Of a stretch of DNA of 21,203 nt, positions 1 to 6,037 are shown piece after piece. The stretch lies in the NCBI GenBank assembly GCA_964534315.1, contig CAZHOV010000101.1, positions 1-21,203 on the forward strand, given 5' to 3'. The notes beneath the pieces were generated by a model. It was not told where the DNA came from. It saw only the letters and a list, made by a program, of their open reading frames with translations, and made no database searches. The position numbers were made by a program, and so were the translations under genes. How positions within the stretch are numbered: position 1 is the stretch's first letter; each line of letters begins with the position of its first letter. This stretch comes from CAZHOV01 sp964534315. GTDB taxonomy: Bacteria; Bacteroidota; Bacteroidia; Chitinophagales; Saprospiraceae.

Positions 1-339
1 CTGTACTTCGCCCCAGCCTTCCTGAAGGCTTTTGCCCATTTCGTAAGAAACGAGTTTGCCCAGCTCGGTTTTATACTTTCTCAATTCAAGTCCGTATTGG
101 CGGACAATCTCTCCTCTGGCGGGAGCCGGCATTTGCCGCCACTGCTTAAAAGCTTTCTGAGCGGTAGCAATGACCTTGTCGTATTCTTCCCGGCTAGTTT
201 GGCTGACACTCCCGATAAAGGCAGCATCTACAGGAGAGTGGGAATCAATGTATTCACCGGAATTGGAGGATTCCTGTCCGGTGATCGTTCCGTTATTTTG
301 CTCTTTTAATCCAAGAGCCGTTAAAAAATCTTTTTCCAT
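1..339 (-). CDS. Aldehyde dehydrogenase, ALDH7-like (N-terminal 113 residues; continues beyond window start)
   Basis: The reverse strand reads in frame from ATG at 339 to the window edge, starting MEKDFLTALGLKEQNNG. The visible part is the N-terminal section of the aldehyde dehydrogenase fold: SPVDAAFIGSVSQTS, then the segment MPAPARGEIVRQYGLELR and LVSYEMGKSLQEGWGEVQ. The PAP-RGEIVRQ and EMGK-x-x-EGxGEVQ motifs resemble the ALDH7 (alpha-aminoadipate semialdehyde / piperideine-6-carboxylate dehydrogenase) branch of NAD(P)-dependent aldehyde dehydrogenases. That role in lysine catabolism is inferred from family resemblance. The catalytic Cys and Glu lie outside the window, so activity cannot be judged. 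It is transcribed divergently from the nucleotidyltransferase at 468, with 128 bp between the two starts. Other ALDH subfamilies remain possible. Confidence 0.85.
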   Translation of the reverse strand, partial: MEKDFLTALGLKEQNNGTITGQESSNSGEYIDSHSPVDAAFIGSVSQTSREEYDKVIATAQKAFKQWRQMPAPARGEIVRQYGLELRKYKTELGKLVSYEMGKSLQEGWGEVQ

Positions 340-354
340 AGGTTCCTATTTTTC

Positions 355-445
355 GGGCGAAGTTAGAAAAATTAGCTGAGAGGACATCCCTAAAAACACA
401 ACATTCTGTTAACCTTGTCCTCATTCATTTTTGTTAACTTCGCCC
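355..445. promoter_or_regulatory. Divergent promoter region with an inverted 11-bp TAACTTCGCCC pair
   Basis: The rightward arm has TTG at 415-417, a 17-bp spacer and TAACTTCG at 435-442, a fair match to the Bacteroidota TTG/TAnnTTTG promoter, 22 bp before the ATG at 468. The same 11-mer TAACTTCGCCC is found on the reverse strand at 365-355, 15 bp before the dehydrogenase start at 339, although no good TTG precedes it there. GTTAAC occurs three times (408-413, 433-438, 451-456) and could be a binding site. The promoter assignment is inference. Confidence 0.4.
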
Positions 446-467
446 TCTACGTTAACTTAAAACGAAA

Positions 468-1373
468 ATGATGAAACCTGAATTAATTGTTCTCGCTGCC
501 GGAATGGGTAGCCGATACGGGGGTCTTAAGCAGGTAGATGCGATCGGGCCCAATGGAGAAGCGTTACTAGAATATGGAATTTACGACGCCATAAGAGCCG
601 GATTTGGCAGGGTAATTTTTATCATCCGCGAATCGATCGAAGAGGCTTTTAAGGAAAAATTCGCCGGTAAGTTTGAAAATAAAATTGAAGTAGACTATGT
701 CTATCAGGAAATTGATACCCCTATTGAAGGGATCGACGACCTCCCTAAGCGCGAAAAGCCCTGGGGTACGGCGCATGCCGTTTTAGTAGCCGAACATGCT
801 GTAAAAGCCCCCTTCGCTGTTATCAATGCCGACGACTACTACGGTATTGAAGGCTATCAAAAAATGGCTGATTTCCTGACCAAAGACTGTAGCCCAAAAC
901 ATTATTCCATGGTGGGCTATATCCTGGGAAAGACCCTTTCTCCCCACGGGGCCGTTAACAGAGGGGTGTGCTCTATGGATGATCATCATGCCCTAACAGA
1001 AGTGGTTGAACGGCATAAAATCCGAAAAGAGGGGGATAAGATCGTCTTTGAAGGACATGAGGATACAGACGTTGAACTGACAGAGGATAACCTGGTTTCA
1101 ATGAATTTCTGGGGCTTCCACCAAGAGATTTTCCCTCTACTACGAGCACACTTTATCCGCTTTGCCAAAGAAAACTACCACAATCCGAGATCGGAGTTCT
1201 ATATTCCCCTCATTGTGAACCACCTAATCCAGCAGCCTGATTATACTGTATCCGTCTTGCCCAGCAACGACCAGTGGTACGGCGTAACTTATCAGGAAGA
1301 CAAACCCGCAGTAAAAGAAGCCCTTGGTACCTTAATCAAAAACGGCGCCTACCCTACTGACTTATGGACCTAG
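468..1373 (+). CDS. Sugar nucleotidyltransferase (NTP_transferase fold)
   Basis: This 301-aa protein has the N-terminal nucleotide-binding signature of nucleotidyl-transferring pyrophosphorylases, LAAGMGSRYGGLKQ at residues 9-22, followed by KPWGTAHAV at about 97-105 and an acidic metal-binding stretch VINADDYYG at about 118-126. These fit an enzyme that joins a sugar 1-phosphate to a nucleotide, releasing pyrophosphate, in the cytoplasm. The sequence does not fix the sugar or the nucleotide. The start is MM; either ATG (468 or 471) could be used, and no strong Shine-Dalgarno is seen. The stop overlaps the next gene by 10 bp (ATG at 1364), suggesting translational coupling with the sugar kinase. 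The pair suggests salvage of a free hexosamine or other sugar to an activated nucleotide sugar. Confidence 0.85.
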   Translation: MMKPELIVLAAGMGSRYGGLKQVDAIGPNGEALLEYGIYDAIRAGFGRVIFIIRESIEEAFKEKFAGKFENKIEVDYVYQEIDTPIEGIDDLPKREKPWGTAHAVLVAEHAVKAPFAVINADDYYGIEGYQKMADFLTKDCSPKHYSMVGYILGKTLSPHGAVNRGVCSMDDHHALTEVVERHKIRKEGDKIVFEGHEDTDVELTEDNLVSMNFWGFHQEIFPLLRAHFIRFAKENYHNPRSEFYIPLIVNHLIQQPDYTVSVLPSNDQWYGVTYQEDKPAVKEALGTLIKNGAYPTDLWT

Positions 1374-2425
1374 CCCCTATTGCCAAAAAGTTTTTTTCTT
1401 TTGACCAATTGGAAAAAACCGTTCAAATTGGCAATGGGCATATTAATGACACCTACGATGTGACGTCTGTAAGTGAAGGAATTAACCAACGGTACATCCT
1501 TCAAAAGATCAATCATCAGGTTTTTGATCACCCTGAAATCATCATGGAAAACCTGGATACGATCGTGGCGCACTTCCAGAGCCTCGGGAAAGGAGATCAG
1601 ATCGTTGCGCCCCTAAGGCGATTAAATGATCAAGAAGTTTTTATTGACCATCAGGGTGCTTATTGGCGGGCTTATCAATTTATTAAAAACTCGGAAGCAG
1701 TCCTCCACGCCAACAGGGTTGAGCAAGCCAAAGAAGCAGCCAAAGCCTACGGTGCTTTTCTGGTCACCCTGAATAAGCTTCCTGTTGACCGACTTAAGTA
1801 TACCATTAACCGATTTCACGATGGCCTGCTGCGCTGGGAGCAATTTGAAGAAGCGCTGGAGAAAGGGTCAAAGAAAAGAAAAGCCGAATTACAAGAAACC
1901 ATTGACTTTTTCAAAGCCCGCCGCCATATTTTACTGGAGGTGCAGCAAAAAAACTTTCCCAAACGACTCGTGCATCACGATACGAAAATCAGCAATGTAC
2001 TGTTTCAAAAACACACGAACAAAGCCCTGGTCGTCATCGACCTAGATACGGTTATGCCGGGCATCCTCCTTTCGGATTTTGGCGACATGGTGCGTTCGTT
2101 CTCCTACCCGCCTCCTGATCCAAATGATCAAAGGGGCCCTGTTATCAACCTCTCTTATTTTAAAGCCATCTGTGAAGGATTTTTGTCGGAAGTATCTGGT
2201 TGGATTACGCCACTGGAGCGGAACAGCCTGGTTTTGGGGGCCAAATGGATCGTTTTTATGCAGGCGCTGCGATTTGCGACCGACTATTTAAACGGCGATA
2301 TTTATTATAAGATAAAATACGAAAAGCAGAATTTTGACCGTACCTTTCAGCAGGTGCGACTATTAAAGGATTTGGAAGAAAAAGAATCGGATATGGAGCG
2401 GATTGTTAAAAGTTCTTATATTTAA
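1364..2425 (+). CDS. NahK-like anomeric sugar kinase (aminoglycoside phosphotransferase fold)
   Basis: This 353-aa protein has the choline kinase/APH fold. Visible motifs are the N-lobe GNGHINDTY at residues 23-31, the catalytic loop HHDTKISNV at 204-212 (Asp206 base, Asn211 metal ligand) and the metal-binding DLDTVMPG at 226-233 followed by LLSDFGDMVR. GxGHINDTY and VIDLDTVMPG are characteristic of N-acetylhexosamine 1-kinase (NahK) and proteins annotated as mucin desulfatase, which phosphorylate the anomeric carbon of GlcNAc/GalNAc with ATP. Substrate assignment is by family only. It overlaps the nucleotidyltransferase by 10 bp, so the sugar 1-phosphate it makes would be the natural substrate of that enzyme. 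No clear intrinsic terminator follows. An alternative is a kinase for another hexose. Confidence 0.82.
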   Translation: MDLAPIAKKFFSFDQLEKTVQIGNGHINDTYDVTSVSEGINQRYILQKINHQVFDHPEIIMENLDTIVAHFQSLGKGDQIVAPLRRLNDQEVFIDHQGAYWRAYQFIKNSEAVLHANRVEQAKEAAKAYGAFLVTLNKLPVDRLKYTINRFHDGLLRWEQFEEALEKGSKKRKAELQETIDFFKARRHILLEVQQKNFPKRLVHHDTKISNVLFQKHTNKALVVIDLDTVMPGILLSDFGDMVRSFSYPPPDPNDQRGPVINLSYFKAICEGFLSEVSGWITPLERNSLVLGAKWIVFMQALRFATDYLNGDIYYKIKYEKQNFDRTFQQVRLLKDLEEKESDMERIVKSSYI

Positions 2426-2735
2426 TTAAGTACCGAGGCAAAAAAGTAATCCGAATAACAACATACTTTTTTTCATAATAAGTGATTTTTGAGTGGTTAA
2501 TAATTTGTAACAAAGGCCGAAACTTAAAGCAACAAGCTTTGCATATTTTGCCTTTATCAGGCAGTAAAGGCAGGCAGCCTTCACAACCTGGTCTGCCCTT
2601 CACTATTACACCGAACCAATGAGGAGCTAGCTTTTTCGTCCCTTGCAGGTGGTAATACCGTTTCAAATCAAGCTGAAAAAATGGTGATTTTATGGCGTGG
2701 GGGATTTTTTATGTGATGGTTGGATTAAAAAGAGG

Positions 2736-2853
2736 GTGGAGACGAGGACGTCTCCACCAGCAGAGGATCAGCCCTTCAGGCTGGTTTGGTAGGGGTGTTT
2801 ATATCCAGGAGCGATGCTCCTGGTTGAGGAAAGGATTAGTCCTTCAGACTAAT
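2736..2853. repeat. Run of four different short hairpins
   Basis: Four stem-loops follow each other: GTGGAGACG/CGTCTCCAC, 9 bp with loop AGGA, at 2736-2757; ATCAGCC/GGCTGGT, 7 bp with one G-T pair and loop CTTCA, at 2767-2785; CCAGGAGC/GCTCCTGG, 8 bp with loop GAT, at 2805-2823; and ATTAGTC/GACTAAT, 7 bp with loop CTTCA, at 2835-2853. The first is identical to the hairpin at 3201-3222. The arrangement recalls clustered REP-like (repetitive extragenic palindromic) sequences, but no RAYT transposase gene is in the window. Confidence 0.75.
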
Positions 2854-3200
2854 AAGAAAGAATGGCACCTTAGAATGAAGGCTATTACCAGCTAGGGCTT
2901 GGCCAAAAAGGTAGATATTAGCATGAAATACGAAATGGGAAAATTCAACTATCAACCCACCATTTTAATGGTGGTAGAACCCTACGATGCCATTTGCCAC
3001 CATTTTAATGCTTCCTCGATTTCTATATCAAGGTGCCCTGCACTAATCATTAAGACTCATGGACCTATATCACCTTTGCTCTAGTCTGCTGCTTTGGACG
3101 TCTTCGTTCAAAGTAATCTTCGCAGAACCTCTGGCACTGTAAGCAGGGGCGTAAAAATCTAGCGAGGATATTTTGGGTGCCAGAGGCACCCGGAAAGAGG

Positions 3201-3299
3201 GTGGAGACGAGGACGTCTCCACCAACAGAGACGAGGACGTCTCCACCAACAGAGACGAGAACGTCTCCACCAACAGAGACGAGAACGTCTCCACTAGCA
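3201..3299. repeat. Four 24-bp tandem palindromic units
   Basis: The unit GAGACGAGGACG followed by TCTCCACCAACA repeats four times (3204-3227, 3228-3251, 3252-3275, 3276-3299). Each can fold as a GAGACG/CGTCTC hairpin; the first copy has the longer stem GTGGAGACG/CGTCTCCAC. The loop is AGGA in units 1 and 2 and AGAA in units 3 and 4, and unit 4 ends in TAGCA. A solitary copy with near-identical flanks (AGAGG before, CAGAG after) lies at 2736-2757. Confidence 0.88.
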
Positions 3300-3429
3300 G
3301 AGAATTGGTGATTTTGTCATTTGAATGAGCAATTTTCTAATGAATTTCTACAAATCTTATTTTTGAGACTTCTTAGACTTAGATTTGTTTTTGAAATTTC
3401 ACTTATTATTCATTTGAAAACTAATCGTT

Positions 3430-4119
3430 ATGAACCTAAAACTAAGTATCCCTTTATTTTTACTGGTCTTTTTGATGATTGCTTGCAAGGAACAGGATTC
3501 CGATTTAACCTACAGTTGCAATGCCTCTATTGATGCCTATGTCAAATGCAATGAAAAGGCTTTAGCGAAACTTTCAAGGAATGACCTGCTCAATTATACG
3601 AAAGATACTATGCGAGCTATTTACCGAAGTTTTACTCCTGAGAAGAAAATGGCCATCTGGCAGGACCGTTTTGCCTCTTCTCTACAGAGTAATTATTGGT
3701 CTGAAGAGCAAAAAGAAATCATCCGAAATTTCGAGCGTTTATTATCCTTCAAGACCTTCTCCAATCAAAATTACTTTAAACGGGAAGTGGAGCCGGCATT
3801 CAAGAAGATCTTAAACAGCGAATTGGAGCGTAAAACGTTTTCTAAAATGGAACTTTATTTTTTAGTCGCGTCCATAGAACATGAGTCTTTTTTAGAAGCT
3901 CTACGCTATCGCGAAAACCATTCACCCTCCCCTGGGGGAGGAGGCACAAAATGTGATTGTACCACAGAGGGAACTAACTTCTGGTGCGAAGGCTTTCAGG
4001 ACGAGGAGTGCTTATCTGATGACGACTGTAGAAAAAATAGCGGATGTGGGTTATTATTCAGTCATCAATGCAATGGCTGCTGCAGCGTTGGGGGTCAAGC
4101 TGCTTGCGGTACATATTAA
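3430..4119 (+). CDS. Fulvocin C-related bacteriocin precursor (lipoprotein)
   Basis: The 229-aa protein starts with a lipoprotein signal (MNLKLSIPLFLLVFLMIAC, Cys19 as lipidation site). Residues 25-165 form a helical, charged leader-like domain containing YRSFTPEKKMAIWQDRF and WSEEQKEII. A Gly-rich linker SPSPGGGG (165-172) leads to a C-terminal region of about 57 residues with ten cysteines (175, 177, 186, 194, 200, 206, 214, 217, 218, 226). The C-D-C start, the SGCG-L motif and the CNG-C end recall the fulvocin C family, small disulfide-rich bacteriocins first known from Myxococcus fulvus. Bacteriocin activity and the cleavage site are inferred from the family. The thioredoxin-like membrane protein at 4265 could form or shuffle its disulfides. 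The ATG at 3430 is chosen because it places the lipobox correctly. Confidence 0.75.
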   Translation: MNLKLSIPLFLLVFLMIACKEQDSDLTYSCNASIDAYVKCNEKALAKLSRNDLLNYTKDTMRAIYRSFTPEKKMAIWQDRFASSLQSNYWSEEQKEIIRNFERLLSFKTFSNQNYFKREVEPAFKKILNSELERKTFSKMELYFLVASIEHESFLEALRYRENHSPSPGGGGTKCDCTTEGTNFWCEGFQDEECLSDDDCRKNSGCGLLFSHQCNGCCSVGGQAACGTY

Positions 4120-4148
4120 AAGACGGATTCATATTTTTAAAATCATAA

Positions 4149-4247
4149 GGGACTGTCCAAAATCTGCTTAGCGTATGTTTAAATTTGCCACTTGTAGCCG
4201 ATTGATGTAACTTTAACCATGCTCTTAAGGCTATTCTGGACAGTTCC
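4149..4247. mobile_element. 99-bp MITE-like fold-back element
   Basis: The ends GGGACTGTCCA (4149-4159) and TGGACAGTTCC (4237-4247) are inverted repeats with one mismatch. The similarity continues inwards imperfectly (the left arm CTTA...TATG-TTTAAA pairs with the right arm's TTTAACCATG...TAAG), so most of the element can fold back. It encodes nothing. Size and structure fit a miniature inverted-repeat transposable element or the remnant of an insertion sequence. A target duplication is not clear: ATCA lies at 4142-4145 and 4248-4251, but three extra bases separate the left copy from the element. It sits between the bacteriocin precursor and the thioredoxin-like gene. Confidence 0.6.
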
Positions 4248-4264
4248 ATCAAAATATTATCCTT

Positions 4265-5116
4265 ATGTCATTAATCAATCTTTTTAAATATATTGGTATT
4301 GCTCTAATCCTGACCTTTTTAACATCTTTATCGGGCGGTTGGCACTGGAAGTATCAATTTATTGCAGTTGGCCTGGGTTTTTACTTCGCTTCTTTTTGGT
4401 TGTGCAAAGGCACTCCCCAAAAGGAACAACTTTTAATTATTGGTATATTAACAGTAGTTTATCAGTTGCTCCTACACCTGATAGGATATTATCCTGGTAT
4501 TCTTCCAACGATTGTCCTCCAAATCATTGCTGTTCTAGCTGGATTTCTGACAGCCCGTCAGAATCTACCTACACTAGCTCACTGGAAACCCATTTCGTTT
4601 TCCATAACTATTCTTGCTCTTGGCATGATCGGTATGCCCAATTGGTTGAGCTGGTATAATAATCAAAACCTGCAACCACTCGAAGGCAGCGTATCTCTGG
4701 AATTGATTGATGATCAAGGGAACCATATCAATACCGAAAGGGACCTCCAATCAAAAATCATTGTGCTGGACTTTTGGACCTCGGGCTGCGGGGTCTGTTT
4801 TCAAAAATTCTCTAAATTCGAATCTGTTTATAAAAACTATAAACATCGGTCTGACATCCAATTCTATGCAGTAAAAATGCCCCACGAAAGAGAAGCTTTG
4901 GATAGAGGAGATCACCGCACCGATCCTTATTCCTTCCCCACTGTCCGGACCGCCAAGTTTCGTTCAGAACTCAAAGAAGAGTGGGATATTGAATACGTCC
5001 CGATGGTCATCATTATCGACCGGCAGGGTAGAATAGCTTATCAGGGGGATTTTTGTACGAATCCTGTCGAGTATTGCTATCTGGAGAAGAAAATCAAGGA
5101 GTTGCTGGAGTCCTGA
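4265..5116 (+). CDS. Membrane-anchored TlpA/thioredoxin-like protein
   Basis: The 283-aa protein has five hydrophobic segments in its first half (about residues 6-24, 29-47, 55-75, 78-97 and 109-130), then a thioredoxin fold with VLDFWTSGCGVC at 167-178 (active-site Cys175 and Cys178 in a CGVC motif) and the cis-proline loop EYVPMVIIIDRQG. This predicts a periplasmic thiol-disulfide oxidoreductase tethered by a polytopic membrane domain. It lies 145 bp after the Cys-rich fulvocin-like precursor, which suggests a role in its oxidation or reduction; this is inference. The five-helix part may be a separate domain, and I do not recognise it as a named family. The stop codon directly abuts the stop of the opposite-strand gene. 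Confidence 0.82.
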   Translation: MSLINLFKYIGIALILTFLTSLSGGWHWKYQFIAVGLGFYFASFWLCKGTPQKEQLLIIGILTVVYQLLLHLIGYYPGILPTIVLQIIAVLAGFLTARQNLPTLAHWKPISFSITILALGMIGMPNWLSWYNNQNLQPLEGSVSLELIDDQGNHINTERDLQSKIIVLDFWTSGCGVCFQKFSKFESVYKNYKHRSDIQFYAVKMPHEREALDRGDHRTDPYSFPTVRTAKFRSELKEEWDIEYVPMVIIIDRQGRIAYQGDFCTNPVEYCYLEKKIKELLES

Positions 5117-5659
5117 TTACAGAAATTCGATATAATCGATCTCTAATTCAAAATCGTAGTATTTTTTTTCAGAAGTTATAATACCCATACGGACGATATT
5201 GCTCAGATCTTCGGTGGTAATTTTATTACCGGTTTTCTTACCGATGCGATACTGGTCGAATTCGCTCAAATCGAAAACCAATTCTTGCCAACCTTCTCCG
5301 CTAAGGGTGAATTCCTTTTTATAGGAAGGTAAATACCATTCTCTATGCGTCCTAAATGTTAATCCGTAAGTATGCTGGTCACCTCTTACTCTTAACTTAA
5401 CCTGAGCATAGTTGGAAAGATCGTAATTGCCGAGTAAACTTCTAAAAGTAGAAAAACCGCCGTTATTGTCAAGGGAAATCTTCCCATGAAATCGCACACT
5501 GTTTTCATTTATTTCGGCATTGCCTTTAGACAAACCGCCCATAACACCATCATTGACGATTTCCCAATCCTGACCGCCTTTTTCTGTACCAAAATCAAAT
5601 TTTAGAGAAGTGTCTTGCATAGGGATAAATATAAAGACCAAGAAGATAAGCAAAGCCAT
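5117..5659 (-). CDS. CIA30 (complex I intermediate-associated protein 30) family protein
   Basis: The protein carries the CIA30 domain over nearly its full length: WEIVNDGVMGGLSKG near the N-terminus, GGFSTFRSLLG, VKLRVRGDQHTYGLTFRT, then WQELVFDLSEF and the C-terminal DLSNIVRMGI...FELEIDYIEFL. The fold is a carbohydrate-binding-like beta-sandwich. In mitochondria CIA30 helps assemble complex I, but in bacteria the role is unknown. The ATG at 5659 gives 180 residues with a hydrophobic N-terminus MALLIFLVFIFIP. A TTG at 5689 would add ten residues including KQSR, giving a more normal positively charged signal-peptide start, so the longer form is possible. The octamer tandem array begins 58 bp upstream of the ATG. 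Confidence 0.83.
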   Translation of the reverse strand: MALLIFLVFIFIPMQDTSLKFDFGTEKGGQDWEIVNDGVMGGLSKGNAEINENSVRFHGKISLDNNGGFSTFRSLLGNYDLSNYAQVKLRVRGDQHTYGLTFRTHREWYLPSYKKEFTLSGEGWQELVFDLSEFDQYRIGKKTGNKITTEDLSNIVRMGIITSEKKYYDFELEIDYIEFL

Positions 5660-5717
5660 TCTTGATTGTTTGAGATAAATTAATATCAAACAAACCAGTT
5701 AAAGCCAAAATGGTTGA

Positions 5718-5945
5718 GTCTAGGTGTCTAGGTGTCTAGGTGTCTAGGTGTCTAGGTGTCTAGGTGTCTAGGTGTCTAGGNNNNNNNNNNNNNNNNNNNN
5801 NNNNNNNNNNNNNNNNNNNNNNNNNNNNNNNNNNNNNNNNNNNNNNNNNNNNNNNNNNNNNNNNNNNNNNNNNNNNNNNNGTCTAGGTGTCTAGGTGTCT
5901 AGGTGTCTAGGTGTCTAGGTGTCTAGGTGTCTAGGTGTCTAAAAT
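5718..5945. repeat. GTCTAGGT octamer tandem array, interrupted by an assembly gap
   Basis: Perfect tandem copies of the 8-bp unit GTCTAGGT fill 5718-5780 (about 7.9 copies) and 5881-5941 (about 7.6 copies), with 100 Ns between them. True copy number is unknown because the gap is probably a placeholder. The array lies upstream of the CIA30 gene start and downstream of tamL. Outside it, 5946-6037 shows nothing recognisable. Confidence 0.95.
5781..5880. other. Assembly gap of 100 N
   Basis: Exactly 100 N characters within a tandem array, typical of a scaffold-gap placeholder where short reads could not span a repeat. Confidence 0.99.
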
Positions 5946-6037
5946 TTAGTCTATTTCTTAAATTTCCAAACTGATTTTTTCAACATCCCAACATGATAAA
6001 CCAAACGTATTCAGAGAGTACTAATAACTCTTACCTC

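Larger units (their letters stand above)
2426..3429. other. 1-kb gene-free region rich in short hairpins
   Basis: No convincing coding sequence is seen on either strand; the open frames are short and largely translations of repeats. The region contains at least eight short inverted repeats, several listed separately. Others are an 8-bp stem TGCCTTTA/TAAAGGCA at 2549-2572, CCACCAT/ATGGTGG with loop TTTA at 2957-2974 (its left 14 bases repeat at 2997-3010), a 9-bp stem CTTTGGACG/CGTTCAAAG with one G-T pair at 3092-3113, and GGGTGCC/GGCACCC with loop AGA at 3175-3191. TGGTGATTTT occurs at 2682-2691 and again at 3306-3315, bracketing the hairpin-rich part. Confidence 0.7.

Noticed and set aside
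3070..3294. Open frame on the minus strand with a repeated VETFSSLL-like peptide
   Set aside because: It is only the translation of the 24-bp hairpin repeats; no start signal, no homology and no other support.
3204..3299. Tandem 24-bp repeats as a CRISPR array
   Set aside because: The units are contiguous with no unique spacers, and no cas genes are present.
3358..3387. TATTTTTG and TAGATTTG upstream of the bacteriocin gene as a promoter
   Set aside because: Both match the -7 element, but no TTG lies at the proper 17-19 bp distance, so the start site cannot be placed.
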